Below, piece after piece: positions 1 to 9,572 of a stretch of 64,000 nt of DNA. The notes beneath the pieces are model-generated. The model worked only from the letters and a program-made list of their open reading frames with translations, ran no database searches and was not told where the DNA came from. Within the stretch, counting starts at the first letter, position 1. The number at the start of each line of letters is the position of its first letter. The position numbers were made by a program, and so were the translations under genes. This DNA is from Nitrospirota bacterium. GTDB taxonomy: Bacteria > Nitrospirota > Thermodesulfovibrionia > Thermodesulfovibrionales > UBA6898. The stretch is taken from the NCBI GenBank assembly GCA_016235245.1, contig JACRLO010000004.1:102672-166671 (forward strand). The letters are read 5' to 3'.

Positions 1-1195
1 TACCGAGCATGTTAGTGACCGGGTAGAGAAGATTTATCCAGAGATTGTGATACAGGAGCAAATAAAAACTGAGGAAGAGGTAGAACAAGATAAGGCCTGT
101 GGCAAGTAAAGAGCCTTTCAGCGCGCGAAGCCGTGGAACCAGCAGGCCAAGCAGTATGCCGGTAAAAATGATGACGATTACCTCAATGATCTTGGGACTC
201 GGCGTAAGAAAATTATTAAGGAGTATGTTTTGTACAACCGTGGCATTTTTTTCAATTCCGGGCAGATCAGCTGACAATGGAGTGACCTTCTGATCATAGG
301 TTGCCAGAGCCGATGTTCCTATCAGGACGATCTTGTCTTTAAAGAACCCGGATGAAATTTTGTTATTGATAACATCGGACGCGGATTTGTAATGGAAGGT
401 ATTTACTTTGCCAACGTAGTTAATAAGCACCCTGCCTTCGAGATTGGTCTTAATTGTAGTATCGCCGAGTTTTACTGCAGACGCGGGATACAGGAGCATG
501 TCTTTCATTTCTATGCCACGTGCAAGTCTTGCGATCTGCAGGCCAAACTGAGGATAGCAGTCACCTCCATACATTATATACATAGGCTCCCACCTGATAA
601 CGCCATCCATATCAGGCTGGGTATAGACATTGCCGAGTGTTGCCGACCTGGCTAACGCCTCAAGCGGCGGGTTAACGCTCTCAGCCTGTATTGCAAAGTC
701 CTTCCATTTTATCCACTTGGGACTATTTACCTGCATAAAGGCGGTATCCCAGAGAAAATCCGGAATCTCTCCTGTTGTCACATTGTCTCTTTTGCCCGGC
801 GTAACAAAAAACGGAGTAGCAAGGACAACATTACCGGCATCTTTGATTGCCTGCGCGAGTTTCCCGTCAGACTCTATGTTATCCGGTTCGGTATACATGA
901 TATCTATACCTATGACCTTTGGACCACCGCCTGATATTTTACTGACCAGTCCGGCCTGTACATCTCTTCCCCATGGCCATCTGCCTATCTCTTTTATGCT
1001 TTTGTCATCAATTGCAACAATAACGATATTGCTGAGCGCTGATTGTGTTTTGAAATGATTGCGCATCATAAGTCGGAGGTCATAGGTTTTGCTTTCAATC
1101 TTTTCGCGGACTACATAAGGGTCAAGCCATTGCAGTGCAATAAAGATTGCGGTTGAAGCAATGGCAATGATATACAGTATTCGGGCAGTTTTCAT
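1..1195 (-). CDS. CHASE2-domain membrane protein, probable adenylate/guanylate cyclase (C-terminus outside window)
   Basis: The frame is open from an ATG at 1195 to the window edge (398 codons). An N-terminal membrane segment is followed by an extracytoplasmic CHASE2 sensor domain, with the typical IVAIDDKSIKEIGRWPWGR stretch near residue 60. The visible end carries two or three hydrophobic segments. This is the family layout, in which CHASE2 is followed by three transmembrane helices and then a cyclase, kinase or phosphatase output. The output domain lies beyond the window, so cyclase is a guess from the usual neighbourhood with FecR-domain and TPR barrel genes. A terminator at 1221-1263 separates it from the upstream FecR gene. 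Confidence 0.8.
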   Translation of the reverse strand, partial: MKTARILYIIAIASTAIFIALQWLDPYVVREKIESKTYDLRLMMRNHFKTQSALSNIVIVAIDDKSIKEIGRWPWGRDVQAGLVSKISGGGPKVIGIDIMYTEPDNIESDGKLAQAIKDAGNVVLATPFFVTPGKRDNVTTGEIPDFLWDTAFMQVNSPKWIKWKDFAIQAESVNPPLEALARSATLGNVYTQPDMDGVIRWEPMYIMYGGDCYPQFGLQIARLARGIEMKDMLLYPASAVKLGDTTIKTNLEGRVLINYVGKVNTFHYKSASDVINNKISSGFFKDKIVLIGTSALATYDQKVTPLSADLPGIEKNATVVQNILLNNFLTPSPKIIEVIVIIFTGILLGLLVPRLRALKGSLLATGLILFYLFLSFYLLLYHNLWINLLYPVTNMLG

Positions 1196-1220
1196 AATAT
1201 CATTCAATTATACAGGGTCG

Positions 1221-1263
1221 AAAAAAAAAGAGTGACTGTCTGATGTTCTGACAGTCACTCTTT
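1221..1263 (-). terminator. Rho-independent terminator after the FecR-domain gene
   Basis: A perfect 12-bp stem (AGAGTGACTGTC with its complement, 1229-1240 and 1250-1261) has a 9-nt loop. Read on the minus strand it is followed by a run of T residues (A-run at 1221-1228). It lies 87 bases after the stop of the FecR-domain gene and just before the CHASE2 gene. Confidence 0.9.
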
Positions 1264-1349
1264 GGCTCTTCAATGCAGACTTTTGTGCAGATTCACATTA
1301 TCCATATCCATCTGCCGGTCAAACGCACATAAGGCTTACCGGTCATACA

Positions 1350-2267
<918 letters not shown>

Positions 2268-3560
2268 CTAAAACCTCACATTCAGAAATAGACTTGTTAT
2301 GCTGCGGTTATAATCAAAATCATCTATATTCGATTTGTTTTTCGTATAGAGTTGGGCCAAGGTTATGCTTAGCTGATTGGAATATGCCTTTGTAAAAGAT
2401 GCAGAGACCGTCCGACTCGTATCCTTCCGCCCTGAGTCGGATATCGGGTTGGCTCCGTCAAAATCTCTGCTATAGTATTCTCCGTAAAGATCCAGAAACA
2501 TCCGATAGGGAAGGGTGAAGGTCAACCCTGCAAAGACCTTGTCTCCGCTATAGTCCCAGTATTCCTTATCCGCGCTATTTTCGTCGTGCGCGTATCCGAT
2601 TTTCGCGGCAATTGAAGTCCTTAGCGGTATATTCTGCGTTATCCCCAACAGATTATTTGATCCGGTCCTGTAAGAGTTTGCTGCAAAAAGCTCAGTATTC
2701 ATGAAATGGCTATACTGGTAACGGTATTCCAGAACCGTCGACAGTCCATTCCCTTCCAATACAGTAAGTGAGGGGGAAATAGAATGGGCGTAATCAAATC
2801 CGTCGCCTCCCAGATAGACATACTCAAATGCGTACGTCCCGGTGAGTTTCAGCGATGAATTCAGTGCATAAGAACCCTTCAGGTCAACCAGATGTTGGGT
2901 CACATTAAAATCAGACATAGTGCGGTGCAAACTCTGATACAGACTGTATCCTGCAGAGCCGTCCGCGTCCTTGCTGCTAAAGAAAGTATATCTTCCCTTG
3001 AGATAGACCACCGCCCTCCAGTCCGATTTGTCCGAGACTCCAAGCGGAAGCGGTCTGTCATCCGGAGTAATTGCGACATTATTATCATATTGGCCGCCTA
3101 AGGACAAACTCAGTGACCAGGGCTTTGAGCTTCCACCCTGATCCATGGCCTTCAGATATCTCTCTGCCATATCAGAGAGTTCTGTTTGAGGTGCCAGTTT
3201 TTTTGTGGCAGTAAAATGATTTTTTGCCTCGCCGTATGCGGTCTGATTAAAATGAAAGATGCCGAGTTCCAGATTCGTCCGGGGGTTCTTCGGGTTCAAA
3301 GCGAGGGCTTTTTTCAGGGAAGAGCCGGCTTCCTTGTTTCCTGCGCGACTCTGTGCTATTCCAAGATAGAGTGTTGCGGTATGGTCATCCGGATGCTCTT
3401 TCAGCGCTGCCCTGAATTCATCAGCCGCGTCCTTGTAATTGTTCGTCTCGAGGGCTGATATTCCATAGGCAATATGTTTCTGGTATACGGAATCATCCGC
3501 ATACGATATGCCTGAGAAGATAAGAAACCCTAACACTGCAACGATAAATCTGATTTTCAT
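2268..3560 (-). CDS. TPR-containing outer-membrane beta-barrel protein
   Basis: I place the start at the ATG at 3560, preceded by AAAGGGGG at good spacing; an 18-codon upstream extension lacks support. A signal peptide ends near SYADD. Tetratricopeptide repeats follow (about residues 25-135, e.g. HPDDHTATLYLGIAQSRAGN). The rest alternates aromatic and small residues as in a beta-barrel and ends in phenylalanine (NVRF), the outer-membrane sorting signal. The layout resembles surface-lipoprotein assembly or export barrels, but no substrate can be named. It is the first gene of a two-gene unit with the FecR-domain gene. Confidence 0.8.
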   Translation of the reverse strand: MKIRFIVAVLGFLIFSGISYADDSVYQKHIAYGISALETNNYKDAADEFRAALKEHPDDHTATLYLGIAQSRAGNKEAGSSLKKALALNPKNPRTNLELGIFHFNQTAYGEAKNHFTATKKLAPQTELSDMAERYLKAMDQGGSSKPWSLSLSLGGQYDNNVAITPDDRPLPLGVSDKSDWRAVVYLKGRYTFFSSKDADGSAGYSLYQSLHRTMSDFNVTQHLVDLKGSYALNSSLKLTGTYAFEYVYLGGDGFDYAHSISPSLTVLEGNGLSTVLEYRYQYSHFMNTELFAANSYRTGSNNLLGITQNIPLRTSIAAKIGYAHDENSADKEYWDYSGDKVFAGLTFTLPYRMFLDLYGEYYSRDFDGANPISDSGRKDTSRTVSASFTKAYSNQLSITLAQLYTKNKSNIDDFDYNRSITSLFLNVRF

Positions 3561-4092
3561 AAAATACCCCCTTTGACTGTAATTATTAAGTGGTTGCGGT
3601 TTTTTGTCAAGCACCCAGTTTTAATCTGTTTTTTTTCATTTTATTGTCTTTATTAAATGTTGTTCTTCCGGCATGCATAGACGTCTGCTTCTCCGGCGGG
3701 TCTCCTTTTGGCTCAATTAATGAGAAAGAACCTGTCGATTCAACACTGCGTTGCAGAATAGACACACTTAACCGCCTGGAGATATCTATAATTTCTATTA
3801 TTTACAATGAATTATGGCTGGTATATATATTGCATAAAACTTGGCCAGAGACTTTATAGCCGTGAGCATTTCTGCTTGACCTATGATAGCAAGTAATGCT
3901 TTAATTTATAGCATCATCAGAATATGAAAAAAAGTTCATCAAAACTGTTTTCTGTAAATAAATAGCAAAGAAAACAGAATCTTCTGTATAAGGAGGTGAC
4001 TTGAGGGGCTAAAATGTATTTTGATGCAAGAGTTAGCGTAGCAAATCCGCCCTTGGCGGATAGAATACTGAACTACCTTAAGGAGGTAGGAA
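3561..4092. other. Divergent intergenic region upstream of the porin gene
   Basis: These 530 bases separate the minus-strand TPR barrel gene from the plus-strand porin gene and hold no supported gene. A possible sigma-70 promoter is TTGACC at 3876-3881 with TTTAAT at 3900-3905. The porin leader holds an extra Shine-Dalgarno-like AGGAGGT at 3991-3997 and a small hairpin at 4047-4063. Confidence 0.5.
4047..4063 (+). promoter_or_regulatory. Hairpin in the porin mRNA leader
   Basis: ATCCGCC-ctt-GGCGGAT is a perfect 7-bp inverted repeat between the upstream AGGAGGT (3991) and the true ribosome binding site (4080-4086) of the porin gene. It may insulate or tune translation. A 48-codon reading frame (ATG at 4014) also runs through it and into the porin start. 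Confidence 0.4.
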
Positions 4093-5436
4093 GTGAAGAA
4101 AACATTTGCAGTAATCGCAGCAGTACTGTTCGTACTGAGCTTTGCGGCATCAGCGTTTGCAATCCACGCTGAAATCCCCGCAGAGACCCAGGCAGTTGTA
4201 GCAAAGGGCAGCACCCAGGTCGCCATTGGTGGAGAGATCAGGGTCAGAGGCTGGTATTATGACAACCTTGGTGCTTATTTTGGCGCCGCTACGGGCAAGA
4301 ATCCTCAGGATTCCAATTCAAAGGCTAGCTATGACCAGAGGGTCAGGCTCAATGTTGACGCTCAGGTAGCTCCGAACGTTCAGGGCTTCCTGTCTCTTGA
4401 AACAACCAATGCAGCCAATCAGGATATCTATGCATGGGGCAACCTGAACAACAAGCCCGGCTCAATGAACATTGCTCAGTCATGGATCCTGTACAAGGGC
4501 ACAGGCCTCTTCGGCTTTGGTTCAGGCCTCAAGATCGGTCATATGCCTCTTAAGCTCAGCGAGGGCATGTTCTTTGACAACACCCAGTATGGTGACGATG
4601 CTATCGTATTCTTCATGGATCCTACCAAGGAACTCCATATCGGCCTTCTTACCATCAAGGCTTCAGAATCAGGTGTTGCCGGCAGCACAACGGGTAACAA
4701 CCAGAACACCAATGACCTTGATGCTTATGTAGGTCTTTTCACCTACAAGCTTGCTCCTACCCACACCCTGGGCATGAACTACACCTACATCAACGAGTCA
4801 GATGTTGATCTTAAGTTCCAGAACCTTGCAATTCATGCTAACGGCACTGCAGGAAACTTCGGTTACAAGGCTGAAGTTGACTTCCAGTTCGGCAGCGCTT
4901 TTGCAGGTGCATCAAAGGCTAACTTCAATGGTCTTGGCGTTATGCTCGGCGGTAACTACAAGATGAATGCCCTGAACCTTAGGGGTATGTTTGCTTATGG
5001 CAGCGGCGACAAGTCAGATACCACCAAGAATGAGGCTTTCCAGACACTGGTAGGCGGAATTCAGCATTACACCTTCGTGTATGACTACAGAGCAGCAACT
5101 GCAGCAAACGGTCAGACTCTTTCCGGTGCTAACAACAACGTCGGTTCAGGTATTGCCAACACAACTGTGTACAACCTTGGACTTGACTATCAGGCAACAA
5201 AAGAGCTGAAGACAAACTTTGATGTATATTTCCTCAGGGCTAACAAAGTGCATACCGGCGTTTCGAAGAATATCGGAACAGAGCTTGATGCATCTGTTAC
5301 CTATCAGGTCGCAAAGAACCTTACCTATGCAATCAACCTTGGTCATCTGATCACGGGCGATTTCTACCATGAGGCTTTTGGTGTTGTGAAGAAGAACACC
5401 ACCGTCCTTAACAACGTTCTTACCCTTAACTTCTAA
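4093..5436 (+). CDS. Porin-like outer-membrane beta-barrel protein
   Basis: The 447-residue protein starts at a GTG with a very strong ribosome binding site (AAGGAGGT). A signal peptide of about 24 residues ends at SAFA. The rest is beta-strand rich with repeated glycine/aromatic alternation (e.g. GGEIRVRGWYYDN) and ends LTLNF, a C-terminal phenylalanine typical of barrels. It resembles general porins with no named substrate. Strong translation signals and a perfect terminator suggest a highly expressed, monocistronic major outer-membrane protein. Its pyrimidine-ending codon preference looks stronger than in its neighbours, which fits high expression. Confidence 0.85.
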   Translation: MKKTFAVIAAVLFVLSFAASAFAIHAEIPAETQAVVAKGSTQVAIGGEIRVRGWYYDNLGAYFGAATGKNPQDSNSKASYDQRVRLNVDAQVAPNVQGFLSLETTNAANQDIYAWGNLNNKPGSMNIAQSWILYKGTGLFGFGSGLKIGHMPLKLSEGMFFDNTQYGDDAIVFFMDPTKELHIGLLTIKASESGVAGSTTGNNQNTNDLDAYVGLFTYKLAPTHTLGMNYTYINESDVDLKFQNLAIHANGTAGNFGYKAEVDFQFGSAFAGASKANFNGLGVMLGGNYKMNALNLRGMFAYGSGDKSDTTKNEAFQTLVGGIQHYTFVYDYRAATAANGQTLSGANNNVGSGIANTTVYNLGLDYQATKELKTNFDVYFLRANKVHTGVSKNIGTELDASVTYQVAKNLTYAINLGHLITGDFYHEAFGVVKKNTTVLNNVLTLNF

Positions 5437-5467
5437 AACCAGAAGTTAGGTGTTTTAGGCAGCACGG

Positions 5468-5497
5468 AAAAAGGCCCCGAGAAATCGGGGCCTTTTT
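5468..5497 (+). terminator. Rho-independent terminator after the porin gene
   Basis: AAAAAGGCCCCGA-gaaa-TCGGGGCCTTTTT forms a long GC-rich stem with a tetraloop followed by T residues, 32 bases past the porin stop. Confidence 0.95.
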
Positions 5498-5572
5498 CGT
5501 TTCCTGCTGACCTTTTACACGGCTATTTGGTGATGTCTTGACCTGCATGTCTGATTTAAGGTATTTTTCAAG

Positions 5573-5821
5573 ATGAATGTTTCGTCGCGCCTGACGGCTG
5601 TAGTTACGATTTGTATTATTACCTTCGTGCTGAATCTTTTCTTCGGATATTTCAGGGCCAGAGAGAAGAAATATTCCTTTAAGTGGTTCCTCTGCATCCA
5701 CCTGCCTATACCCCTCGTTGCCTTTGCAAGACTTTATTTCCACCTCGACTATGGGTATATTCCACTTTTTTTGATTGTAGCGGTTGCAGGTCAGATTATA
5801 GGCGGCAAGGTGGAGATCTGA
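5573..5821 (+). CDS. Small membrane protein, conserved-looking, function unknown
   Basis: An 82-residue protein with three hydrophobic segments: about 8-25, 38-52 and 62-78. Between the first two lies a basic stretch (RAREKKYSFKWF). The end reads GGKVEI. No enzyme motif is visible. It stands alone on the plus strand, after the porin terminator. The ribosome binding site is weak, but the composition (positive-inside charges, hydrophobic segments) is protein-like. Confidence 0.6.
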   Translation: MNVSSRLTAVVTICIITFVLNLFFGYFRAREKKYSFKWFLCIHLPIPLVAFARLYFHLDYGYIPLFLIVAVAGQIIGGKVEI

Positions 5822-5957
5822 GCATTGCGCGGAACTATCCTGATAGTACGGATATGCTACGAAGCCCGCTAATTCAAATATCGGGTGATTGCGGTGAGCA
5901 ATTCTTGTATCTGTTGTGTTGTCTGACTCAGTTTTCTCTGTCCCTGGTCTGTCGGTC

Positions 5958-6740
5958 ATGAAGATACCGAAGTCGTTCCTCATTGCCCTTTTAATTCTTA
6001 TAATCAGCCAGACTGCGCACGCGGAAGTCTTCCGGTATTTTGATGAAGAAGGGACCCTGATCGTTACGGATAATCCCTTTGGCACTAAGAAAAGGGACCG
6101 TCCGCAATACCCTAAGCAGCAGAGCAGGAGCAACAATGTCAGGCTCAATTTCAGGGATGACGTTGCCTATGAATTCTATGAGGTTTCCGGAAAAACGATC
6201 CATGAAGCCATGGCTGCAACCGACAGAGTCGGTCCTTTTGATTCGCGTGAAGGCAGGCATTATGCGGGACAGACGCGATGGAATTTCGGACTGTCATATG
6301 ATCTGGATTTCAGCTATCAATTTGAAGGTGATGGTATCTGCGTTTCAGTGCAGATTCACAATATTGCCTTTAGATCTGACATCACGGTTACCCTGCCGGT
6401 GCTTGCGGATGAAAATCGGTTTGAAGTACATGAATTCAGCGAATGGGAGAATTTTATGCGGCAGCTTGCCGAGCACGAGCATGACCATGTAAGGATCGTC
6501 CAGGAGCCGCGCTTCAGGCAGGAGGTCATTTCTGGGATCTCGGAGATCAGAGAGCTGACGCTGCCCAATCAGGCTGATGAAAATCCAGAGGCCATGGTAA
6601 AGGGCGCCATTGAATCTAAGGTTGAAGCCGTGGCGCATGCTAGTATGCGGAAGATAAAACAGAAGAATGACGAATACGATAATCTTACTGACCACGGAAG
6701 AAAACCGGAGCTGCGCAATGCCTTTTTTCAAAGCCTGTAG
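5958..6740 (+). CDS. Secreted DUF4124/DUF922-type protein with HExxH motif
   Basis: I choose the ATG at 5958 because it begins a clean signal peptide (MKIPKSFLIALLILIISQ). The mature N-terminus (VFRYFDEEGTLIVTDNP) looks like DUF4124. The C-terminal half resembles DUF922, a family predicted to be secreted zinc proteases. The sequence LAEHEHDHVR contains HEHDH, a HExxH zinc-binding pattern. Protease activity is a family-based inference. The gene ends with TAG and stands alone before the cytochrome c maturation genes. Confidence 0.7.
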   Translation: MKIPKSFLIALLILIISQTAHAEVFRYFDEEGTLIVTDNPFGTKKRDRPQYPKQQSRSNNVRLNFRDDVAYEFYEVSGKTIHEAMAATDRVGPFDSREGRHYAGQTRWNFGLSYDLDFSYQFEGDGICVSVQIHNIAFRSDITVTLPVLADENRFEVHEFSEWENFMRQLAEHEHDHVRIVQEPRFRQEVISGISEIRELTLPNQADENPEAMVKGAIESKVEAVAHASMRKIKQKNDEYDNLTDHGRKPELRNAFFQSL

Positions 6741-6966
6741 GCTGTGAAAGCAGCGAGGCCATGTTGTCCCTTGCCATTGGCCTCCTCTGCATGGTAAACG
6801 GGAAACGCTACCTTCCGAAACCCTTCAAAAGCCGACATTCATATTTTATTCATAAAGCCGGGGTATTTTACCAGTCGTGCCGAATTGCCCTGCAACCTCG
6901 AATTTTGTGTATTTTTCAGGGAAAAATACTAAAATATAAAATTATATTTACAGGAGAATGTATTAC

Positions 6967-8409
6967 ATGACAGAAAAAAAGAAGAAAAACATATTCGATG
7001 TGATCTGGGATATCTTTGCATCGGTCAAGACCGCAGTAGTTATCTTTGCTCTCATCTCTTTAACGTCAATTGTCGGCACGATTATTGAGCAACAGGCTGA
7101 TCCCGAGAAGAACATCAAGGTGCTTTCAAAGATGTTTGGTCTTGATCACGATGCCGGCCACAGCGTACTGAGTGTTCTTGATGCCCTCGGATTTACGGAT
7201 ATGTATCACTCCTGGTGGTTTCTCGCCTTTCTTCTTCTCTTTTCCGTAAACCTGATTATTTGCTCTCTTGACCGGCTGCCCAGAGTCTGGAAGCTGGTTC
7301 AGGAAAAAATACGTCCTGTGCCCGTTGACTATATCGAGAAGATGTCGGTAAAAAGCTCAGTGACGCTCAAGGGTAAACCTGCGGGGATAAAAGAAAAGAT
7401 TGTCTCTGAGATGAGCAGTCTGGGGTTTAAACCTGCGGAGTCTGCAGAGGGCGAGACGGTCCAGTTCTATGCAGAACACGGCAATTACACGCGTCTTGGC
7501 GTTTATATTGTTCATCTAAGCATTCTGATAATACTTGCCGGAGCGATCCTCGGTATTTTCTTTGGCTACAATGCGTTTTTGAATCTTCCAGAGGGAGAGA
7601 CCTCGTCGGTCGCATACCGGGACCGAGGTGTAGCGGTGCCTCTTGGCTTTGACCTGCGCTGTGATAATTTTGAGGTTGAATATTATCCGAACTCGGAAAT
7701 GCCCAAGTCATACAAGAGCTGGCTCTCGGTAATGAAGAACGGTCAGGAGGTCATGAAAAAAGCTATTGTGGTGAATGACCCGCTCAAGTTCGACGGAGTG
7801 ACCTTCTACCAGTCGAGCTTTGGCATGCACCCGGATGGTTTCGGCAGAGGAATTCTGGTCCTGAAGGCGTCTTCAAAGGACGGGAAGTCTGAACAGGTGA
7901 ACCTCAAGGTCGGCGGCACGTTTACCATACCCGGAACAACTATTGAGGGTCATGTGCGCGATTTCAGTCCTGCGCTCTCTTTTGACGAGAGCGGCAAGGC
8001 TTTTACGTTTGCGGAGCAGATGGTAAACCCGGCGATCTATGTGGATTTTTTTGACAAGGGAGTTCAGAAATATTCAGGCTGGCTTCTGAAGCGTCTTCCA
8101 AAGACATGGGATCTGCCCGACGGCAACCGTGTCGAGTTTCTTGACCTCTGGGGTGTTCAGTACACCGGCATGCAGGTAAGGAAAGACCCTGGGGTGGGCA
8201 TTGTCTATCTTGGCTGTATTATCATGGCGATTGGACTGTACATGACATTCTTCATGAGCCACAGGAGAGTTTGGGTTTGCCTGACTGAGGAAAAAAACAG
8301 TATGAGGGTCATTATTGGCGCCTCTGCAAACAGGAACAGGACAACCCTGGAAAGAAAAGTAGAAAAGTTGGTTACCATGCTCCAGTCCGAGCACAAAGGG
8401 GGAAAGTAA
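6967..8409 (+). CDS. resB: ResB-type cytochrome c biogenesis protein
   Basis: ResB (Ccs1) works with CcsA in System II to carry haem across the membrane and ligate it to apocytochromes. The start at 6967 has AGGAG ten bases upstream; an ATG at 6958 is too close to it. Membrane helices lie near residues 22-40, 75-98, 175-195 and close to the C-terminus (about 412-430), with a large extracytoplasmic region between the third and fourth. The ccsA gene follows one base after the stop. The presence of several multiheme cytochromes in this window fits the function. Confidence 0.92.
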   Translation: MTEKKKKNIFDVIWDIFASVKTAVVIFALISLTSIVGTIIEQQADPEKNIKVLSKMFGLDHDAGHSVLSVLDALGFTDMYHSWWFLAFLLLFSVNLIICSLDRLPRVWKLVQEKIRPVPVDYIEKMSVKSSVTLKGKPAGIKEKIVSEMSSLGFKPAESAEGETVQFYAEHGNYTRLGVYIVHLSILIILAGAILGIFFGYNAFLNLPEGETSSVAYRDRGVAVPLGFDLRCDNFEVEYYPNSEMPKSYKSWLSVMKNGQEVMKKAIVVNDPLKFDGVTFYQSSFGMHPDGFGRGILVLKASSKDGKSEQVNLKVGGTFTIPGTTIEGHVRDFSPALSFDESGKAFTFAEQMVNPAIYVDFFDKGVQKYSGWLLKRLPKTWDLPDGNRVEFLDLWGVQYTGMQVRKDPGVGIVYLGCIIMAIGLYMTFFMSHRRVWVCLTEEKNSMRVIIGASANRNRTTLERKVEKLVTMLQSEHKGGK

Positions 8410-8410
8410 A

Positions 8411-9496
8411 ATGAAGAGTTCGTTCTTTTTTGGTTTTGCTACCATGACATATTTTATTGCCATGATGCTTTATATCAGCTACCTTGCATTCAGAAAGAGC
8501 GGTATTGGTATGGTGGCGACGACGATCACGATTGTCGGTTTTGTTTCTCAGACGCTGGCTCTTATGCTCCGGTGGGCGGAGTTTGCCGAGATTGGCCAGA
8601 TGGGATGGCTCCGTGCCGTGCCTCTTACCAACCTCTATGAATCTCTCATATTCTTTGTCTGGTGCCTTATCCTTGTTTATCTGGTAATCGAGTTCAAATA
8701 CAAAAATAGGAGCTTCGGCGCGTTCATCACGCCTGTTGCAGCCCTGGCCCTTGCGTTTATCGATCTTTCAGGAATGTCAAAGAACATCCAGCCTCTTGTG
8801 CCTGCACTCCAGTCCAACTGGCTTTTAGCGCATGTATTGATGAGCTTCATCTCTTATTCGCTCTTTGCGGTCTCCTTCAGCACCGGGCTCATGTACCTCA
8901 TCGTCAGATCTGATCAGAAAACAGAGGCGTCATACATTTTCTGGACCGTTACGCTCGGCATCTTTATCGCAACCCTTGCTGCAATGGGGCTGGATTTTCT
9001 TACGTTTAAAGTTGCCTTTATGGGCAAGCAGGAACTGATCAAGAGCTACCTGTTCAAGGCGTCGTTCAGAAATGATTCATCGGCTATAGCAGCTTTCAGC
9101 TATGCCGCTACGGTTGGCCTTATCTTCGTGATATGGCGTTTTGGCGGTCTGCTCAAGAAGGTCATCGGCAGTTTCAATATCTCTGCCGAGATGCTCGACG
9201 AGCTGACCTACAAGAGCATTGCAATCGGGTTCCCGATATTCACCTTGGGTGGCCTTATCTTTGGAGCCATATGGGCTGACCAGGCATGGGGCAAATACTG
9301 GACCTGGGACCCCAAGGAGACCTGGTCGCTGATCACCTGGTTCATGTATGCCTTCTTCCTCCATAGCCGCCTTATGAGAGGATGGAAGGGGAGAAAGGTG
9401 GCAGCAGTTGCCGTGATGGGATTCATTGCGGTGATATTTACCTATCTTGGCGTGAATCTCCTGCTCTCCGGCCTTCACAGTTATGGCGGACAATAA
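8411..9496 (+). CDS. ccsA: CcsA/CcsB-type cytochrome c synthase subunit
   Basis: A 361-residue polytopic membrane protein carrying the WWD haem-handling signature (WADQAWGKYWTWDPKETWSL, about residues 288-307). Several membrane helices flank it, and conserved histidines such as those in WLLAHVLMSF and FFLHSRLM are likely haem ligands. It is coupled to resB (one-base gap), and together they form the System II synthase. A terminator-like hairpin follows at 9522-9551. Confidence 0.93.
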   Translation: MKSSFFFGFATMTYFIAMMLYISYLAFRKSGIGMVATTITIVGFVSQTLALMLRWAEFAEIGQMGWLRAVPLTNLYESLIFFVWCLILVYLVIEFKYKNRSFGAFITPVAALALAFIDLSGMSKNIQPLVPALQSNWLLAHVLMSFISYSLFAVSFSTGLMYLIVRSDQKTEASYIFWTVTLGIFIATLAAMGLDFLTFKVAFMGKQELIKSYLFKASFRNDSSAIAAFSYAATVGLIFVIWRFGGLLKKVIGSFNISAEMLDELTYKSIAIGFPIFTLGGLIFGAIWADQAWGKYWTWDPKETWSLITWFMYAFFLHSRLMRGWKGRKVAAVAVMGFIAVIFTYLGVNLLLSGLHSYGGQ

Positions 9497-9521
9497 GGCT
9501 ACCGGTCAATAGGTATGCACC

Positions 9522-9551
9522 ACTCCCTGCCTATGCAGGGAGTTTGCGTTT
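9522..9551 (+). terminator. Probable terminator after resB-ccsA
   Basis: ACTCCCTGC-ctat-GCAGGGAGT is a perfect 9-bp stem followed by TTGCGTTT. The T-run is imperfect, so partial read-through into the kinase gene is possible. Confidence 0.7.
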
Positions 9552-9572
9552 ATAAGGGGGAATGAAGGTCCT

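Noticed and set aside
5426..6148. Minus-strand frame covering the porin terminator and small membrane gene
   Set aside because: It runs through a perfect terminator and opposite a better-supported secreted protein.
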